Source: Trichopria drosophilae (taxonomy: Eukaryota > Arthropoda > Insecta > Hymenoptera > Diapriidae). Taken from it: 64,000 nt of DNA. The notes under the pieces are model-generated. The model was not told where the DNA came from. It was given only the letters and a program-made list of their open reading frames with translations, and searched no databases. Shown piece after piece: positions 1 to 12,785 of this stretch (position 1 is its first letter; each line of letters begins with the position of its first letter). Location of the stretch: assembly GCA_030407085.1 (NCBI GenBank), contig CM059582.1, positions 199,500,001 to 199,564,000 of the forward strand, written 5' to 3'. The translations under genes were made by a program, and so were the position numbers.

Positions 1-544
1 AAACTTTTCTCAATTGTCGTAAGTGATCCAATGACGGATAAACTCAAAATAACTAGACAAAAACTTAATGAAAGCAAAGAAGTGAATATGACGAAAGATA
101 TAGAAAAAAAGCAAAGAATGATACCCGGAAGATAATAGAAAAAAGCCAGACCCCGAGATGAATGAACGTCATGATAATTCAACAAAGCAGAAAAATACCC
201 CAATTTTTAAGAAGACTACAAAAACCTATTTTCGATTAAACATCCAGCCTCTGAAGAAATCGAATACTTATAGTAAATTATTATCAATGGTAAATAAACT
301 CTGTGACAGATTTAGATCACCAAAAAAGGACATTACAGAAAGGCGTAATAACTAAATTGAAAATATACGTAAGTTTAATATTTATTCTCGTATAAGACAT
401 ATCTGGATAGTATTGAATTTGGTAGTTTATATATAACAAGCAGATATACTAGGTTCACCAATATTATTCATAACTCCATAGTTAATTCAATTCCACAATC
501 ATGTGGAGGTAATAGAATACCATCAGGCTCAAATTTAAGTCCAG

Positions 545-870
545 AATTGAGAGAATTTGATCAAAAGAGGCAAATGAGTTATATATGGAGGAACGAAAAT
601 GTGAAAAAGCGAAAAGGGTGAGCAAAGCTGCCCTCAAATCCATCACTAACAGCTATATATTACATAAATTTATTGAAGTTAAAAGAACGGAAGCCCTAAC
701 AATCAAAACATTTCGAGAAGAAAAACAAAGATCATTTAGAAATTTTTGTGATACACTATCTCCAAAGAACAAAATTTCGGATGTATGGAAGAAGATAAAA
801 ATTTGTAAGATTGGCGAAAATAGAAATCAAAATAACGTGGATAACAAAAGATAAAAAGAGAGGGAACTTT
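545..870 (+). mobile_element. LINE fragment: endonuclease-to-RT linker
   Basis: An open frame at 585-854 encodes a basic stretch containing FREEKQRSFRNFCDTLSPKN and then SDVWKKIK. The R-SFRNFC spacing before W-x-KIK is the conserved linker ahead of the reverse transcriptase in many arthropod non-LTR elements. No RT follows. Bases 1-545 and the 65-aa frame at 158-355 show nothing I recognise. Confidence 0.55.
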
Positions 871-887
871 CCCTCCGACTAAGAACT

Positions 888-1020
888 AACTCGTCGTGAA
901 AACGCACAGACATAAACAAAAATAAGGAAGTGAGGATAGTGAGGAACTACAACTTTAGACAATTTGCCATTTTGAAGGAACCGGTCGGTATAGTATATAA
1001 CTTAGGACAGGGCTACTAAT
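888..1020. mobile_element. Truncated pogo-like MITE (right half)
   Basis: About 115 bp match the right half of the elements at 3494 and 53332: ATAAACAAAAATA, GAGGATAGTGAGG, GCCATTTTGAA, ATAACTTAGGA. The left TIR is missing and the right end is damaged (GGGCTACTAATA instead of GGGGACTACTGTA). An old copy. Confidence 0.6.
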
Positions 1021-1787
1021 ATACTATTCATTTTAAATTTATTGTGTCCGAAATAATACACATTATGCCAACAAATATGAATACATCATCAAAACATTTT
1101 TTAAACGTATTTTCTAGTAACATCTTTAGTTCTCACCTTGAATTGTTGTTTATGCCTTCTAACAACGGAAAACGAGTGACTGGGAAGCGATAATTACAAA
1201 GTAAACTTTGACACAAATTCTATTTGCGATATTTTTTCATCGATGAATTGACAACATCGAGCAATGTAAACAGACGAAACGACAGATCGCGTTCAACCTC
1301 AGCCTCACTCTAGAAGACAGTGTTGCCAACTTAACAACAAAGAAAACTTCAGAATGCCGTTTGCTTTCCATTTTTTTCAGAATTTCGGAGAAATTAGGGA
1401 AGAATTTTCCTGCCGCAGTATGCATTTTACTATAATTAGCCAAAAAATGCCTTAAAGCTGGATCTTCTGGCATTTTTTATATCTTCATGTTTTGAAAATG
1501 CCACAAAATCCAATTTTTATGGCATTTTTTCGGGATTTTTCGGGCCATTTTATACCGGCATTTTTTCGGCATTAATGTCGCATTTTGGGGCATTCCATGC
1601 TGATAGGGTTCATCCGTTCTATAGGTGAAATAAAAAGATGATAGAAAACGGAAATTAATTTTCGGATACGATCCTGAATGCGTTGTGGGGGGTTGGGTAT
1701 GGTATTTTGACAAAAATTACTGGATTTAAATTTTTTATATATTAGGAAAGGAGTCGACATGATTCGATCGAATCGTTTTTATAGATG
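1021..1787. other. Non-coding stretch with GGCATTTTTT-rich patch
   Basis: No gene seen. Between about 1450 and 1600 short motifs of the type GGCATTTTTTC and TTTTCGGGA recur in loose tandem, on both strands. The small minus-strand open frames here overlap each other in different frames and have no recognisable domain. Confidence 0.4.
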
Positions 1788-3177
1788 TATATGGGTGATT
1801 CTCCGGACGCAGGGCATTTTCGTGTCTTCTTGTCTCGTGTCTTACAAAAACTTTGACAATAAATTATTAAACGATAGAAATGTTAAATGAATATCCCTGG
1901 CCCATGTTAATTTGAAAAAATAATACTTTTGTTACAAAAAACTGGTGTAAAATGACATTTAAAGACTAAAAGTAGCATTTTTGATATGTCCAAACCTCTA
2001 AGTTCAAAACTTTAAAATATTAGCGCTATTAAGAAACCGAATTATTTTAATTTATTCAAATAATATTTCTATAGTACAGCTCAAACTGTACAATTTCTCT
2101 CTGTACAATATTTAATTAAATCAATATATATACTTATAATTATTGAAATATTAATGTCTTAAGAAATTTCTATGAGGTAACGACAATGCGTAAACTGGTA
2201 TAAATGAACTGGAAATAATTAACTTTTTTACTAAAACCTATGAGAAAATCAAATAAAAAACACTACACTTTACTAATCCTCCATAGAAAATTGAAAAGAG
2301 AACATATTTACCTCATGAACAAGTAAAAACTGTTATTAAAACTGTTATTAAAAACTTATTAAATTAATTGTCCTCACCCGTCCTAATTTTGGTATTTTGA
2401 TACAAACAGCAATAAAAAAACGATGAAAACTTAAAGATTAAAGGAATAAACGTTACTGGCAATTTCTTTTTTAATTTATTATTGTTTAAAATATGAAAAA
2501 TTGGATTTTTTTACAAATTTTCATTGTCGTCACCTTCATTGTCGTTACCAAACATTTGGCGTATCAGGTACGAAACAAGAACAAAGTGTAACCCGTAGCA
2601 GAAAATATTTTTCAAATCATAAATAACATTTATATTTCGCTTCCTCTTAGACATTTATTTAAATATAATTTAAAAAACCACAAAATTAAACTTTATATTT
2701 GTTACAACGTTATGAATCAAGTTTATTATGAAATAATATTATTTATTAAAATTATGAATATAATATTATCATTGTAGTTCTAACCAACGACACATTAACT
2801 TTAATAAATTTATTTCGTCTAAAACTTCTTCAAAAATTCAGGTGTTTTTCTTAATTTTTTAATTATTACTTAATAAATAATTTTCATTTATTCACAAAAA
2901 TGAACTAAATCAGATATGTACATTATGTTTTTGACTATTTAGAGTTATTTTTTTCAAGTTTTTGATAAGCAATTGTTGGTTTATACAGCCGTATGAAAAT
3001 GCGTCATAGTAAAAGTCTTCCCCTTTCCTTTAAAATAATTTTGTAGCGTGACTACTTTAACAATAACTTAACTTGGTGCTAATAAGCAAGAATCCATTAA
3101 AAAAAAAAGAATTTACAGTAACTTGAAAAAAAAATTTTCATTCTTGAAAATTCCGTTTTTGGAGAATCACCCATATA
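1788..3177. mobile_element. Non-autonomous TIR element, about 1.4 kb
   Basis: The ends are inverted copies: ATATGGGTGATTCTCC at 1789-1804 and GGAGAATCACCCATAT at 3161-3176. The interior is extremely AT-rich and has no open frame of interest. The superfamily is not identified; a TA or AT duplication is possible at the borders. Confidence 0.55.
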
Positions 3178-3493
3178 AATGAATGGAGATATCTCCGGGA
3201 TAATTTTGGATAGAAAGTGTACAGACTAAAATAATTGAAGTCAATAATGCTTTTTGTAGAGAGTAAATAGTAAATTTCACTCCTCTAGACTTAAATTTCA
3301 CTGTTTTGAAGTCACTTTTGCTTTTTCGGTGTATTCCATCTAAGTTTGTATCCCTCTACCGGTGTATATACACACCATCTGTCGGAAGGCCCACCGCAAG
3401 AGGAACTACATAGGATCGGCACACGGAAACGGGACGAGGACTCGAAAAAGGCGGTAAGAACTCATCCATGCCTTCAGCAGTAATTAGGATATG
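3178..3493. other. Non-coding stretch, nothing recognised
   Basis: 316 bp with no open frame, tRNA or clear repeat. It separates the 1.4 kb TIR element from the pogo-like MITE. Confidence 0.5.
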
Positions 3494-3712
3494 TACAGTA
3501 GGCCCCATCCTAAGTTATATGTCTATCCAAAGTTGTACCAGTCTTTTCCTCTCCTCCCACCACATTTTTTCGCTGAGCCACACTCGCTTCGCGACAGTCG
3601 CACACATATAAACAGAGTTACGGAAGTGGGGATAGTGAGGGACTATAACTTTGGATAAATTTACGCCATTTTGAAAGAACCGACGGTATAACTTAGGATG
3701 GGGACTACTGTA
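3494..3712. mobile_element. Pogo/Tigger-like MITE, CCTAAGTTATA subtype
   Basis: 219 bp including TA at both ends. Left end TACAGTAGGCCCCATCCTAA, right end AGGATGGGGACTACTGTA; the TIRs continue for about 27 bp. The internal end motif recurs (CTATCCAAAGTTGTACC). A CAGTAGTCCCC start with a TA target is typical of pogo/Tigger members of the Tc1/mariner superfamily. Confidence 0.8.
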
Positions 3713-4551
3713 CATATTTTTCTTGAAAGAAAACTAGTGTAGAATCTGGTTGAAGCAATGAAAAGGTGTAAAGGTGGAACCTTCGGAATATACACACATT
3801 ACACATTGATAGTTGTCGAAATCGTTCGTATTTTTTTCACTACATTGACGCTATTGGTGCAAGCAAATAACTCCAAACAGACTATATTTCACTCTAAAAG
3901 ACTCAAATGTAGTAGAACTAATCTATTTTCTACACCTGTGAGTTGAAAATTGACTAGTAGAAAAGTGCACACAATTTTCGAATGATACCTCAATGCATAC
4001 TTTCGGAAAAGTTTGTATCTAATTAATAAACAGGGTAGAGTGGGTTAGGAATTGATGTTTACTGAATAGGAAACGGCCAAGAAAGAATCAAATAGGTTAC
4101 TTTTACAAGCGAACAAATCAAAACGAGAGACCTTGGGGAACATTTTGTTTGTATAGAAATATGTCTTTATATAAAATTTGTAAATATAAACTTACTATTA
4201 AATATCTTAAGTACATAAAATAAATACAATTACATCATACAATATAAATAAATTGTTTCCATACATAACGCGTATAGAACTTTCATAAAAATATAATAAC
4301 ATACATAATATATGATACATCGTTTTACGTCCAAAAGTCTTATAAAATTACTTCTTCAATCTCTTCAACATGAATACTCTTTATAAAGATATTAACTGGT
4401 TGAAGTTCCTTGAATTGCAAATTGATCTTAATTATATATAAAATGAGATTCGCGTTTTGTACATGACTTGTCGAGTAAAATGTCTTCTAAAAATAGTATT
4501 CTTTTCTTTAAGTACTAGGCCTTTAAGTGCGTGATCAGAAGAATTAAGTCT
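3713..4551 (-). other. POMT2 downstream region
   Basis: Non-coding; it should hold the POMT2 3' untranslated region on the minus strand just below 4551. No open frame has recognisable homology. I could not fix the polyadenylation site with confidence. Confidence 0.4.
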
Positions 4552-7500
4552 TTAAAATTCCCACGAATCGATCCATCGTAAGGAATGCATTGTACTGTTT
4601 GGGTCGCTTCCAGGAGGACCACTCATTCCATACGCCAAAGGTGAAAACAGATAGAAACTGAAAAAAAAACATAACATTATTCTTCCTGTTTGGTAAAAAT
4701 GCACAAAGTTTAAACCGAATACTAACCTGTATACAACGATGGAGAGGATTGATCCAAAGATGGCGTGATAAATAGTATTGCCACTTTTATCCGGAAGTAC
4801 GGATAAAATACATTCGAGAATATAATCTATAGTTACTCCAGTCAACATCGAACTGAACAGCAGTGCCGGGAAATAATGGTGGAAGTACAGCACCCGAGAC
4901 ATGGACCAAAATGGTGCATAATGCAGAAACCAGCCAATGAAGAGCCAAGTACCAGCATGTACCATTGTTGATCTTCGTTTTACCGTTAATTCATCATCTC
5001 CACAACCTCGTTGCTCACGTACCGAAGCATTCGTATAAACGATAATGAATATTAGTAGGAAAATGATATTTCCCCACCAAATTATCGGATTTCCAAGTAA
5101 ATAAATCCTCTGGTCATTACCAGAGAAAAATTGACCCTGAACATGAAATGTATGATTTAATAAATCCTATTAAATTTAATGTACACATCGATTTAAAACT
5201 TACCCTGTAGTTAATTGGCCACTGCCAGGGTTTCGAAGATACTTCGCCTTCCTTTACTTTAAGGTCTGAGTTCCCTTGCAACATGACAGCATGAGACTCG
5301 AAAAATCTTTTGAGGAAACTCGGGGCGTAAACTTGGAAACTTACGTTTGGCACTGTGAACAAATTTATTGGGGATTAATCAAATTATTGAACAAAAAGTT
5401 ATTACATCGATTCTAATAGAGAACTTGTATGATATTGTTTCTGTTAAAGATTGAGTTTAATTCTTGGTTGGTTTCTAACTATCTCCAAAACATAAAAAAG
5501 ATGCGTGTTTTTTCACGGTTTGATATCAATTAATAGAAACAGTTATATCTTTTTCGATAAATAAATGACGCTATTAATTACTCTTATACGAGCTTTATAT
5601 CTTCACTCGCTAACGCTCGCTCAGGACATATGAGGCCCTGCTTATTTCTTTGCTTGTATATATTTATACAACATTCTCCCTTAAATTTCAAGTTTTCCTT
5701 ATTTCCGTCGGCAAGTTGCTCCCCTCCTGTGCCATTCGTAACATGGCGATTGTTAGTGGAGGGGTTAATAATCGAGGAAAAGAACTTGCAACAATATAAT
5801 TCAATATAAATTACACTAATTAAATATGACTGAAATGGAAATTTCGTACTTCTTACTTGCTCTCTGTAATGTTTTTTGCCAAAATATCTGCGGAGAGTCT
5901 GGATCAAGTGCAGGGGGAGTTAACTGAATAGGAAAAAAAGGTTCCCGTTACAATGTAGTTCCAAAGGTTCCGAGTTACGTAGATGTCGCTGCGTTGATGA
6001 AAGGAAGGCGCGGCCTTGTTTATTCATATGTTGATATTGCCGCAGGATAGACCAGTATGGGATTGGTGCTTATGCAGACCAAACCAACGCACATTTACGG
6101 TACCCATGCATGAACACAATTTGCATTTGAAGATATTCAGTTTATTACTTAATTGTTTTGTGTACTAAGAAACGTAAAGATTCAAGTATGAAACACATTT
6201 TTTGATGTATTAACATTTAATAGGAATATTTATTTATGCAATGGCACTAAAAGATGCATGTGTAACGAACCTGAAATTGTTAATCACGGCCATGTGATAA
6301 CTTGTTTGTGAATGGGTAATTGGTGGTTTTCTATTCGGTCAAATCATTTCTCATGGCAGAAACTAGCATATTATGTATCAAGGGGGAGGAGGAACTCCTC
6401 AAGTTGGGAGAGAATTCCTCAAATTGTTTTAAGTCTCCGTCTCCGAGTTGCGAAGAATATTTTACGGAATGAAGGTACAAACATGAAGCAGAAAAATCTC
6501 CCTGGACAGGGCTGAAGAATGAAGTATTTTATGCATATGATTCGCAAAATTGACAATCAATTAATTGAAATAAACCGCTAATAATAAGATACATCCATCC
6601 AATGTAACGCTACTGATAACTGCCAAAATATTAATAGACAAAGCCGCGCTTTCCATAATTTTATCAACGCAGCGACACCTACATAACTCAAATCCTCTGA
6701 AACTACACTCTAACGGGAACCTCTTCTCCCTATTCAGTTAACTCCTCCTGATCAAGTGACCGGGGAAATCAAATGGGAAAACACTTTATATAGGAACGGT
6801 AAACGATAAAAAGAAAATGAAAAGCAACAACAATGCAAGGGAAGGGTGAGAGGAAGATCGATCGAATCAATGGAACAAAGCAAAAAGGAAAAAAGGAAAA
6901 CGTTTAGAAAAAAGAAAACAACAAAAAACCATTATTAAAAAAAGGAAAACCCTACCACGTATCTTTAAAAAATCGCCGAAAAGATTCGGAGACCTTCGTA
7001 TATTTTATGGTACTCGATATATTTTAAATTATTATTCTGAGAATTTTTAGATACGTCATTTCTAAGAATGACCGGAGAATTTCTAGGCGAGGTAGATTAT
7101 TGTAATAGAAGAAGAAGATTTGGAGACGAAAATCAAGATGTGTGGAATTTCTGTTCACTTTGCACAACCTAGAATGAACATACAGGATTTTATGAGGACT
7201 CCGAACCTCTCCTATGCTATTGCTGGCATAAAGTGTTCCCAGGGGAATTCACTTCTGCTAGCCGTATCTACCCAGATAGCAAGGCGCGAATCTCACGATG
7301 TCTTCATGTTCGAGATCTCAGATATGAGTGCTAATGGGAATGCATTTGAGAGTTCGGGAATGAGTAAAATATACAGAATGGACTGCGCACGCACAAGAAA
7401 TCTCTACTTCTACGCACATATGAAATATTTGTGATACTTGTCATGATTGGCTAATAGGCTTGGTGACCAACCAATCGGCGTCAGGTGGAATGCATGTGCG

Positions 7501-10500
7501 GCAAGAAGGTAGTGGTTTGCGCATGCGCAAGTTGTTCAATAAGGCAAGACTCATATGTGAGTGACAATCGTCATTTGATTGGAGGACACAAATAACACTC
7601 ACATGGACCGCAAACGTGCGCTTTAGTCTCATTTATGAGTGTCATTATGCACACAACATGAACTCACGTTGCTATCTGGGTCCATAGATAATAAAATGAC
7701 GTCGTGATGAACTCAGGGTGGATTCACTCGTGAGATTATAGGCTCAGGAATTAACTCACGGACGCAGCATCCAGGTAACAAAGTGACGACGTGATGAACT
7801 CACGAATGGATTCACTCGTGAGGGTATGTACATCGCACTTCTTGCCTCATTTCTCACCTGCAGGTGGAGTGGTGGCATATTTAGTAGTGCTCCTAGGGCA
7901 ATTGTTGGAGTTGAGTTTAATGCCCCTGTTATCAACCGACAAGCTTGTCCTTGAATGCTGGTTAGTTTATTTATGCAGTTTATTTGGAAGGTTTTATCTT
8001 TCCATATTATTGCTGCATAAGTGATTATTGGTTTGACTATGGTCTCATATATCCACATTGCCATGACCGGTTGGAGTCCCCACTTGTTACCTATCATACG
8101 CGAAGTAATCGCGAGGATTTTTTTCGCTTTAGATAAAGCATAGTCTAAGTGTTTACTCCAGGTCAGGCTTTTGTCTAAGATGTTTCAAAGGTGTTTGCCA
8201 TGTTTTGCCAATGGGATGGTTTTGCCCAGTAGCTTTGGCAATTTACAGTTTCCCATTTTCTTTTTCCTAGTAAAGGGGATCATGACTGTTTTTTCTGCGT
8301 TTACTGAAAGTTCGTTTTCATGACACCACCTGCTTTCGATGTTTAGAGCAGCTTGCATTCTAATTGCCAGGGTATTTAGGCAGATTCCTCTGGTTATGAT
8401 GGCAATATAAATGATAAATTACATGATATGTCTTGTGACAATTTTCAGTAGGGTACATAATTTTGACCAGGTGGTCAAAATCAAACATAGTCTCGACCTG
8501 GTAAAATGGGCCAAAACTACCAGGGCGAGACCACTTGGTTAGACCACGTGGAAAAACCCACCTGGATTTTTTCAGTAGGGATATTACGCTTATACAGATA
8601 TTTGCATAGGTATGCCACCTCCTTTAGTGTCTCACGGCTTCCTTTTAATGAAATTAAAATCCATTTCTGTAATGGAGGCCAGGAGCGACGACCTGCAATG
8701 CTGCGAATATCGCGACGACACTTATGACTGCAACTACACGGAAATATGAAAACACGACTGAGTCGAGTTTGACAGTACTCTCTGCTGTTTTCGCGGGAAG
8801 CAGTCGTTTAAAACGAGCTCGTCCAAATCACATTTTCTTAAATCGATGAGCCACATGAGTATCCAACTCATGTAGGAATCACGATGACCTCACACTGCAC
8901 TTCACGCGTGAGTTGGACGTGATTCCTACTTGAGCCACGTGCTCGTGCAACATGAAAATTACATCATGAACACTGCACATACGACCTCATTTCGTGAATT
9001 CACGTCGTGAGCCCAACGTAAATTGTACTCCATGTTATGTGGGATATTTCTACAAGTGAAATTGTTATTTGCATGGACCAGATACTGTTTTTATTATTAA
9101 GAGCTTGTTGCTCTTGCTCTTCCTCTTCAAGTACTTCTTTTTGTTTCAGAATGAATTCCGCATACGTCGTAAATATTGGGTTTGCCTATATTACAGCCCA
9201 AACAATACAATCCGTCCCGGGAAGTGCTGAGGAGCTCCTGAGGACATCCTAAGACGGGATTGTGTTGTTTGAGAGTGATCCATCACTTATCGCTTATATT
9301 CATTATTTGTTGATATATTGTTATGTTAGATGTCTATTCAGTTGTTCTGTTACTTTTAATTACTACTAACAATCTCTCCAATTACATAAAGAACAAGTAA
9401 ATGCTTTAGTGCTGTTAAAAAAACAAATTATTACGGGAAAATTTACTTACATTTTGCAAATTGATTGTCTTCAATGTTCCAAAGTGCGTTTTTATCTCTC
9501 ATGTTCGGATTGCAAGAAACTTCCTGTTGGCTGTAACCCCTGTAAGGACAAAGAATATAAATATGAATGTGAGCGTTAATAAACTAACGACGAGCAATAG
9601 TAATGGCATTAAAAGGAGCCTTTTGTAACATTAACGTACCACTTTGGCAATGTTTTTCCACTGGATGTTAGAGCACAATGATTCAAGTAATGGACGAATT
9701 TCAATTTACTAGTTACTGTCTCCACAATATCGCCATCTTTTCCACGATTGATTAATATCTTCCATACATCATTTGCATCACCCACGCCATTCTAAAATCA
9801 TTGTATTAGTAATGACTGTTAGAGAACAACAATTTTATTTTCTTCTAATAATTACCTCTCCGTAGCCTGTCACTTGAAAGTGTTTCTTCGAAATCGGTGC
9901 TATTTCTTTATGGGAATGCAAATTTCGATGAGTTATCACGTGCTCCAAGCGTACAAGATCACCATGTTTAACCAAGTCCGGTTCAGTCTGTTTTTCATCT
10001 ACGTCGAACTTCTTAACTAACCACATGTTATTTTCATCTTTGTGAGAATATGTTGTGATCTAAAACAATGGTCAGTTAATTCCAACAAGAATACAAAGAA
10101 TATGAATGTCAAAGAAAACAAATGTTAATACTGACTTGTTGTTGTCTTGCACCAACGCCCTCTGGATACAGGTGCCAATGTGAATGTAAGTAGCCTCCAC
10201 CGGTACGGTGATTTTTTAGTGTTATAACTGCACCGTACGATAACTGACGTGGCATCGTTGCATTGTGCAATGAATTACCCTCCAGCAACGACTGAAATTC
10301 CGAACTGTAAAATCCATCTCCACTTCCACTACAAAATATTGAAATAAATTAAAAATTGTATATTAAGAAAATTTCAAAATTATTGTAATATTCTTACCTT
10401 TTATTCAACACTGTTAGATGAATGTAGAAGAAGAACATATACAAACAAATTGGTAATATGATAAGACATATAATTCTTGCAACCAAATGTTTTATAACAT

Positions 10501-11671
10501 TGATCTGAAATAAAAATATTCCATTTAAAATATTTAATAATAGATTTTATTTAGCTAGAATGATAAACTAACAAAGTGAATCTCACAAATGGCTTCGAAA
10601 TGTCACCCAGCTCTCTCCATAATTCATATATTGTGTACAACCCCACAAGAAGCACAACAAAAAGGCCAACAAATTTGACACTTATTGTACAGGCAATTGA
10701 AACACCTGTAAAAGTTAGCGAACTCCACCAGGCCAAGGTAAACGGCTTGTCTTTTAATGAGCCAACGCGAGCCATACCCCACGTCGCGCACATCATGAAG
10801 CACAACAATATTGGATCCAACAATATATATTGATTTAACGTCAATAAGCCAATATCTAAAAAGAATTAACAAAGACCATTTATCAAGGAATTATCAAGGA
10901 ATGTTTTGCTACATATATTTCTTATCATTTACCAAATAAAACTAGTACGGATGATAACACTGAAGCATTCAGCGATTTTGTCAACTCCCACACGGTCAGG
11001 AATGACAGAGGCACAATTGTCGCCCCCAAAAATGTACAAAACTAAAAAATATAGAAAAAAGTTACATACAAAAAAGATTTTGTTTGTGTTTTACTTTCTT
11101 TTATATACTTACAACTCTCATGCCAACATAATTGACATTCTCATATTTGTCACCAGGTTTTTCGAAAGGAAACGTTCCGTCGTACCCGGTTAAATACCCT
11201 GATAACGCGATAAGCATCTGCAAGCCAAAAAATGTATAATTGTACCAGAAAACCGAGTGTAATGTGAAAAAATAGATACTGACCTTTCCCAGTGGAGGAT
11301 GCACGTCAAAAAAGAATGTTCTGTTGATATACCAACTCCCCATCTTTCCAAAATGAGTTTCATCCCAACTGTATAAAGCAAACAAATTATTAGTATAACA
11401 TCTTGGTTGATATAGAAAAGAGTGGAATGTCAAAATTTACCAAACATGTTTAGGTTCGGTGACTTTGTAAAACCTAGTTGCAGCAGTAAGGAGCACTATT
11501 GCACCAAATAATAGCCACCAGTTCCTAAAATCAACAAAATTGTTCTTAACTATTTGTTATCAATTAGACCATGCGAAAAATCGAAAACATTTTGCTAACT
11601 CACGTATTATGATCTTCGTCTATTTTAATTTTTGCTTTCTTAGAAACTGCAACTTTCTTCGCACTCGCCAT
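4552..11671 (-). CDS. POMT2: Protein O-mannosyltransferase 2 (POMT2 / twisted), 14 exons, complete
   Basis: Transfers mannose from dolichyl-phosphate mannose to Ser/Thr in the ER, normally as a heterodimer with POMT1 (rotated abdomen in flies). Exons (minus): 11671-11604, 11524-11441, 11368-11284, 11217-11113, 11041-10933, 10855-10587, 10504-10398, 10328-10136, 10059-9856, 9791-9640, 9539-9451, 5352-5204, 5136-4727, 4657-4552. All introns are GT-AG, phases agree, and the sum is 2130 nt, 709 aa plus stop, close to the family's usual 750. The N-terminal luminal loop carries the essential acidic pair in WDETHFGK (D53, E54), then [15 protein letters not shown]. Three MIR repeats span about residues 300-490 (e.g. 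[17 protein letters not shown]). The C-terminal four-helix PMT domain (about 500-709) has [23 protein letters not shown] and the C-terminus fit POMT2 better than POMT1. Start is the first ATG in a short 22-codon lysine-rich exon. Intron 11 (5353-9450) is swollen by mobile elements. Confidence 0.95.
5911..6750. mobile_element. hAT-type MITE, 840 bp, in POMT2 intron 11
   Basis: Flanked by an exact 8-bp duplication ATCAAGTG (5903-5910 and 6751-6758). Termini are CAGGGGGAGTTAACTGAATA and its inverted partner (CAGGAGGAGTTAACTGAATA read inward from 6750). Inverted homology continues for about 145 bp on each side, including GTCGCTGCGTTGAT. An 8-bp duplication with CAGGG-like ends is the hAT signature. 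The interior has no transposase. Confidence 0.85.
7271..7680. mobile_element. MITE with CCCAGATAGCAA ends
   Basis: CCCAGATAGCAAGGCG at 7271 is mirrored by a copy ending GTTGCTATCTGGG at 7680. The similarity continues imperfectly inward around CGTGAG motifs. No transposase is encoded. Superfamily unassigned. Confidence 0.6.
7830..8405 (-). mobile_element. LINE fragment, RT thumb to connection
   Basis: On the minus strand this reads [15 protein letters not shown], then [19 protein letters not shown], then [19 protein letters not shown] and a C-terminal part rich in [13 protein letters not shown]. This is the post-YADD half of an I/R1/Jockey-group reverse transcriptase. One in-frame stop lies near 8187. 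It is antisense to no exon and shares the transcription direction of POMT2. Confidence 0.8.
8406..9450. other. Repeat-derived DNA with inverted CGTGAG motifs and two hairpins
   Basis: No gene. CACG/CGTGAGTT motifs recur in both orientations (also at 7640-7830). Two hairpins stand out: 8864-8936 (GTAGGAATCACG and its complement) and 9198-9270 (CAAACAATACAATCC with GGGATTGTGTTGTTTG). Confidence 0.5.
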
Positions 11672-12665
11672 TTTTGTTTTTGTAATGTTATTTAACGTAA
11701 CTTTCAAAACATTTTCTTAAAATTGTGATTTTGTTTTTTTTCCTCCCCGGAAAACTCTGGATATAGACGTGTTTGATGACATCGCATCATCGGACACATT
11801 TTACAAATGCATTGCAATGGCTTCGATCTACTACTGCTATGTCAGTTTTTCAATTATCCTTAAGCTTTTATAAGTTTTGGTTGAGAGGTTTATTTTAGGA
11901 GACTGCTTGTCTATCTTGAAGCATACTGCAAATATAAAATACCGCAATGAATTATTGTTCTGTGAATTCAATTCCATAATAATTATAGTGCCATTTTATA
12001 TTTTATTATGTGTTATTGTTAGGTATAACACAGGTCAACATGGTTTTATTGTTGGGAAGCTGTGGATCATTTCCGACGTAATTTTGTGCGTAGAATCAGA
12101 ATCCGAAGTCAGAAGTGGCCATCACGTCAGGATTTTGAGATATTTGAGGTTATTTACTCGAAAAACGCATTTTTTGCTAATTTTGAGGTCATGTACAGAA
12201 GACAAAACATTTTAAGAAGTTTTTCCTTTCATTGGATCATGTGGTACTATTCTTTTTCTTTAATATGGGATGCGCAGAATTCCATTACGACTTTTCTTCA
12301 CCAAGATACGCCAATTTGAAATTACGATATACATTTAAACAAATCTACCTTGAAATGCTCTTGGAGAACAAGCTGTAGGTCGAATTCCATGTCATGAAAC
12401 CTAAATAAATATAAACAACTCTATAAAATATGGATACTAATAACTAAAATCACGTTTCAGTATTGTGACTGGTTTTTGATAACTTTAATGGAATATATCT
12501 CGTAATTTCAAAATGGCCGTAACTTTGTAAGAAAAAATCTTAGGTGATGGAATAAAACCTCATTTTGAAGGGTAATGGTAGTAATAAAAAATGCAAATAG
12601 TACAAAAGGCAAAAAAAATTGTTTCGTCCTGTACGTAACCTCAAATATAGCAAATTATCGAGACT
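11672..12665. other. POMT2 upstream region
   Basis: Non-coding, AT-rich. It should contain the POMT2 promoter on the minus strand just above 11671; I see no clear TATA. Two overlapping plus-strand frames at 11877-12319 lack recognisable homology and are probably chance. Confidence 0.4.
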
Positions 12666-12785
12666 ACAACGTCCTATTATACATCGATATTATATTATTC
12701 GAATTACAAATAATTGTATCGAGATCGTCACCATTTTGAAGAGCCTTTTACATAATTTACCTAATAGGCCTGCTTCAGTTTGAGA

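Noticed and set aside
9037..9252. 71-aa frame with a Cys/Ser-rich run
   Set aside because: Low complexity within an intron; it overlaps the hairpin at 9198-9270 and has no homologous domain.
11877..12319. Two overlapping plus-strand frames upstream of POMT2
   Set aside because: They overlap in different frames, lack homology I can recognise and have no splice or promoter context.
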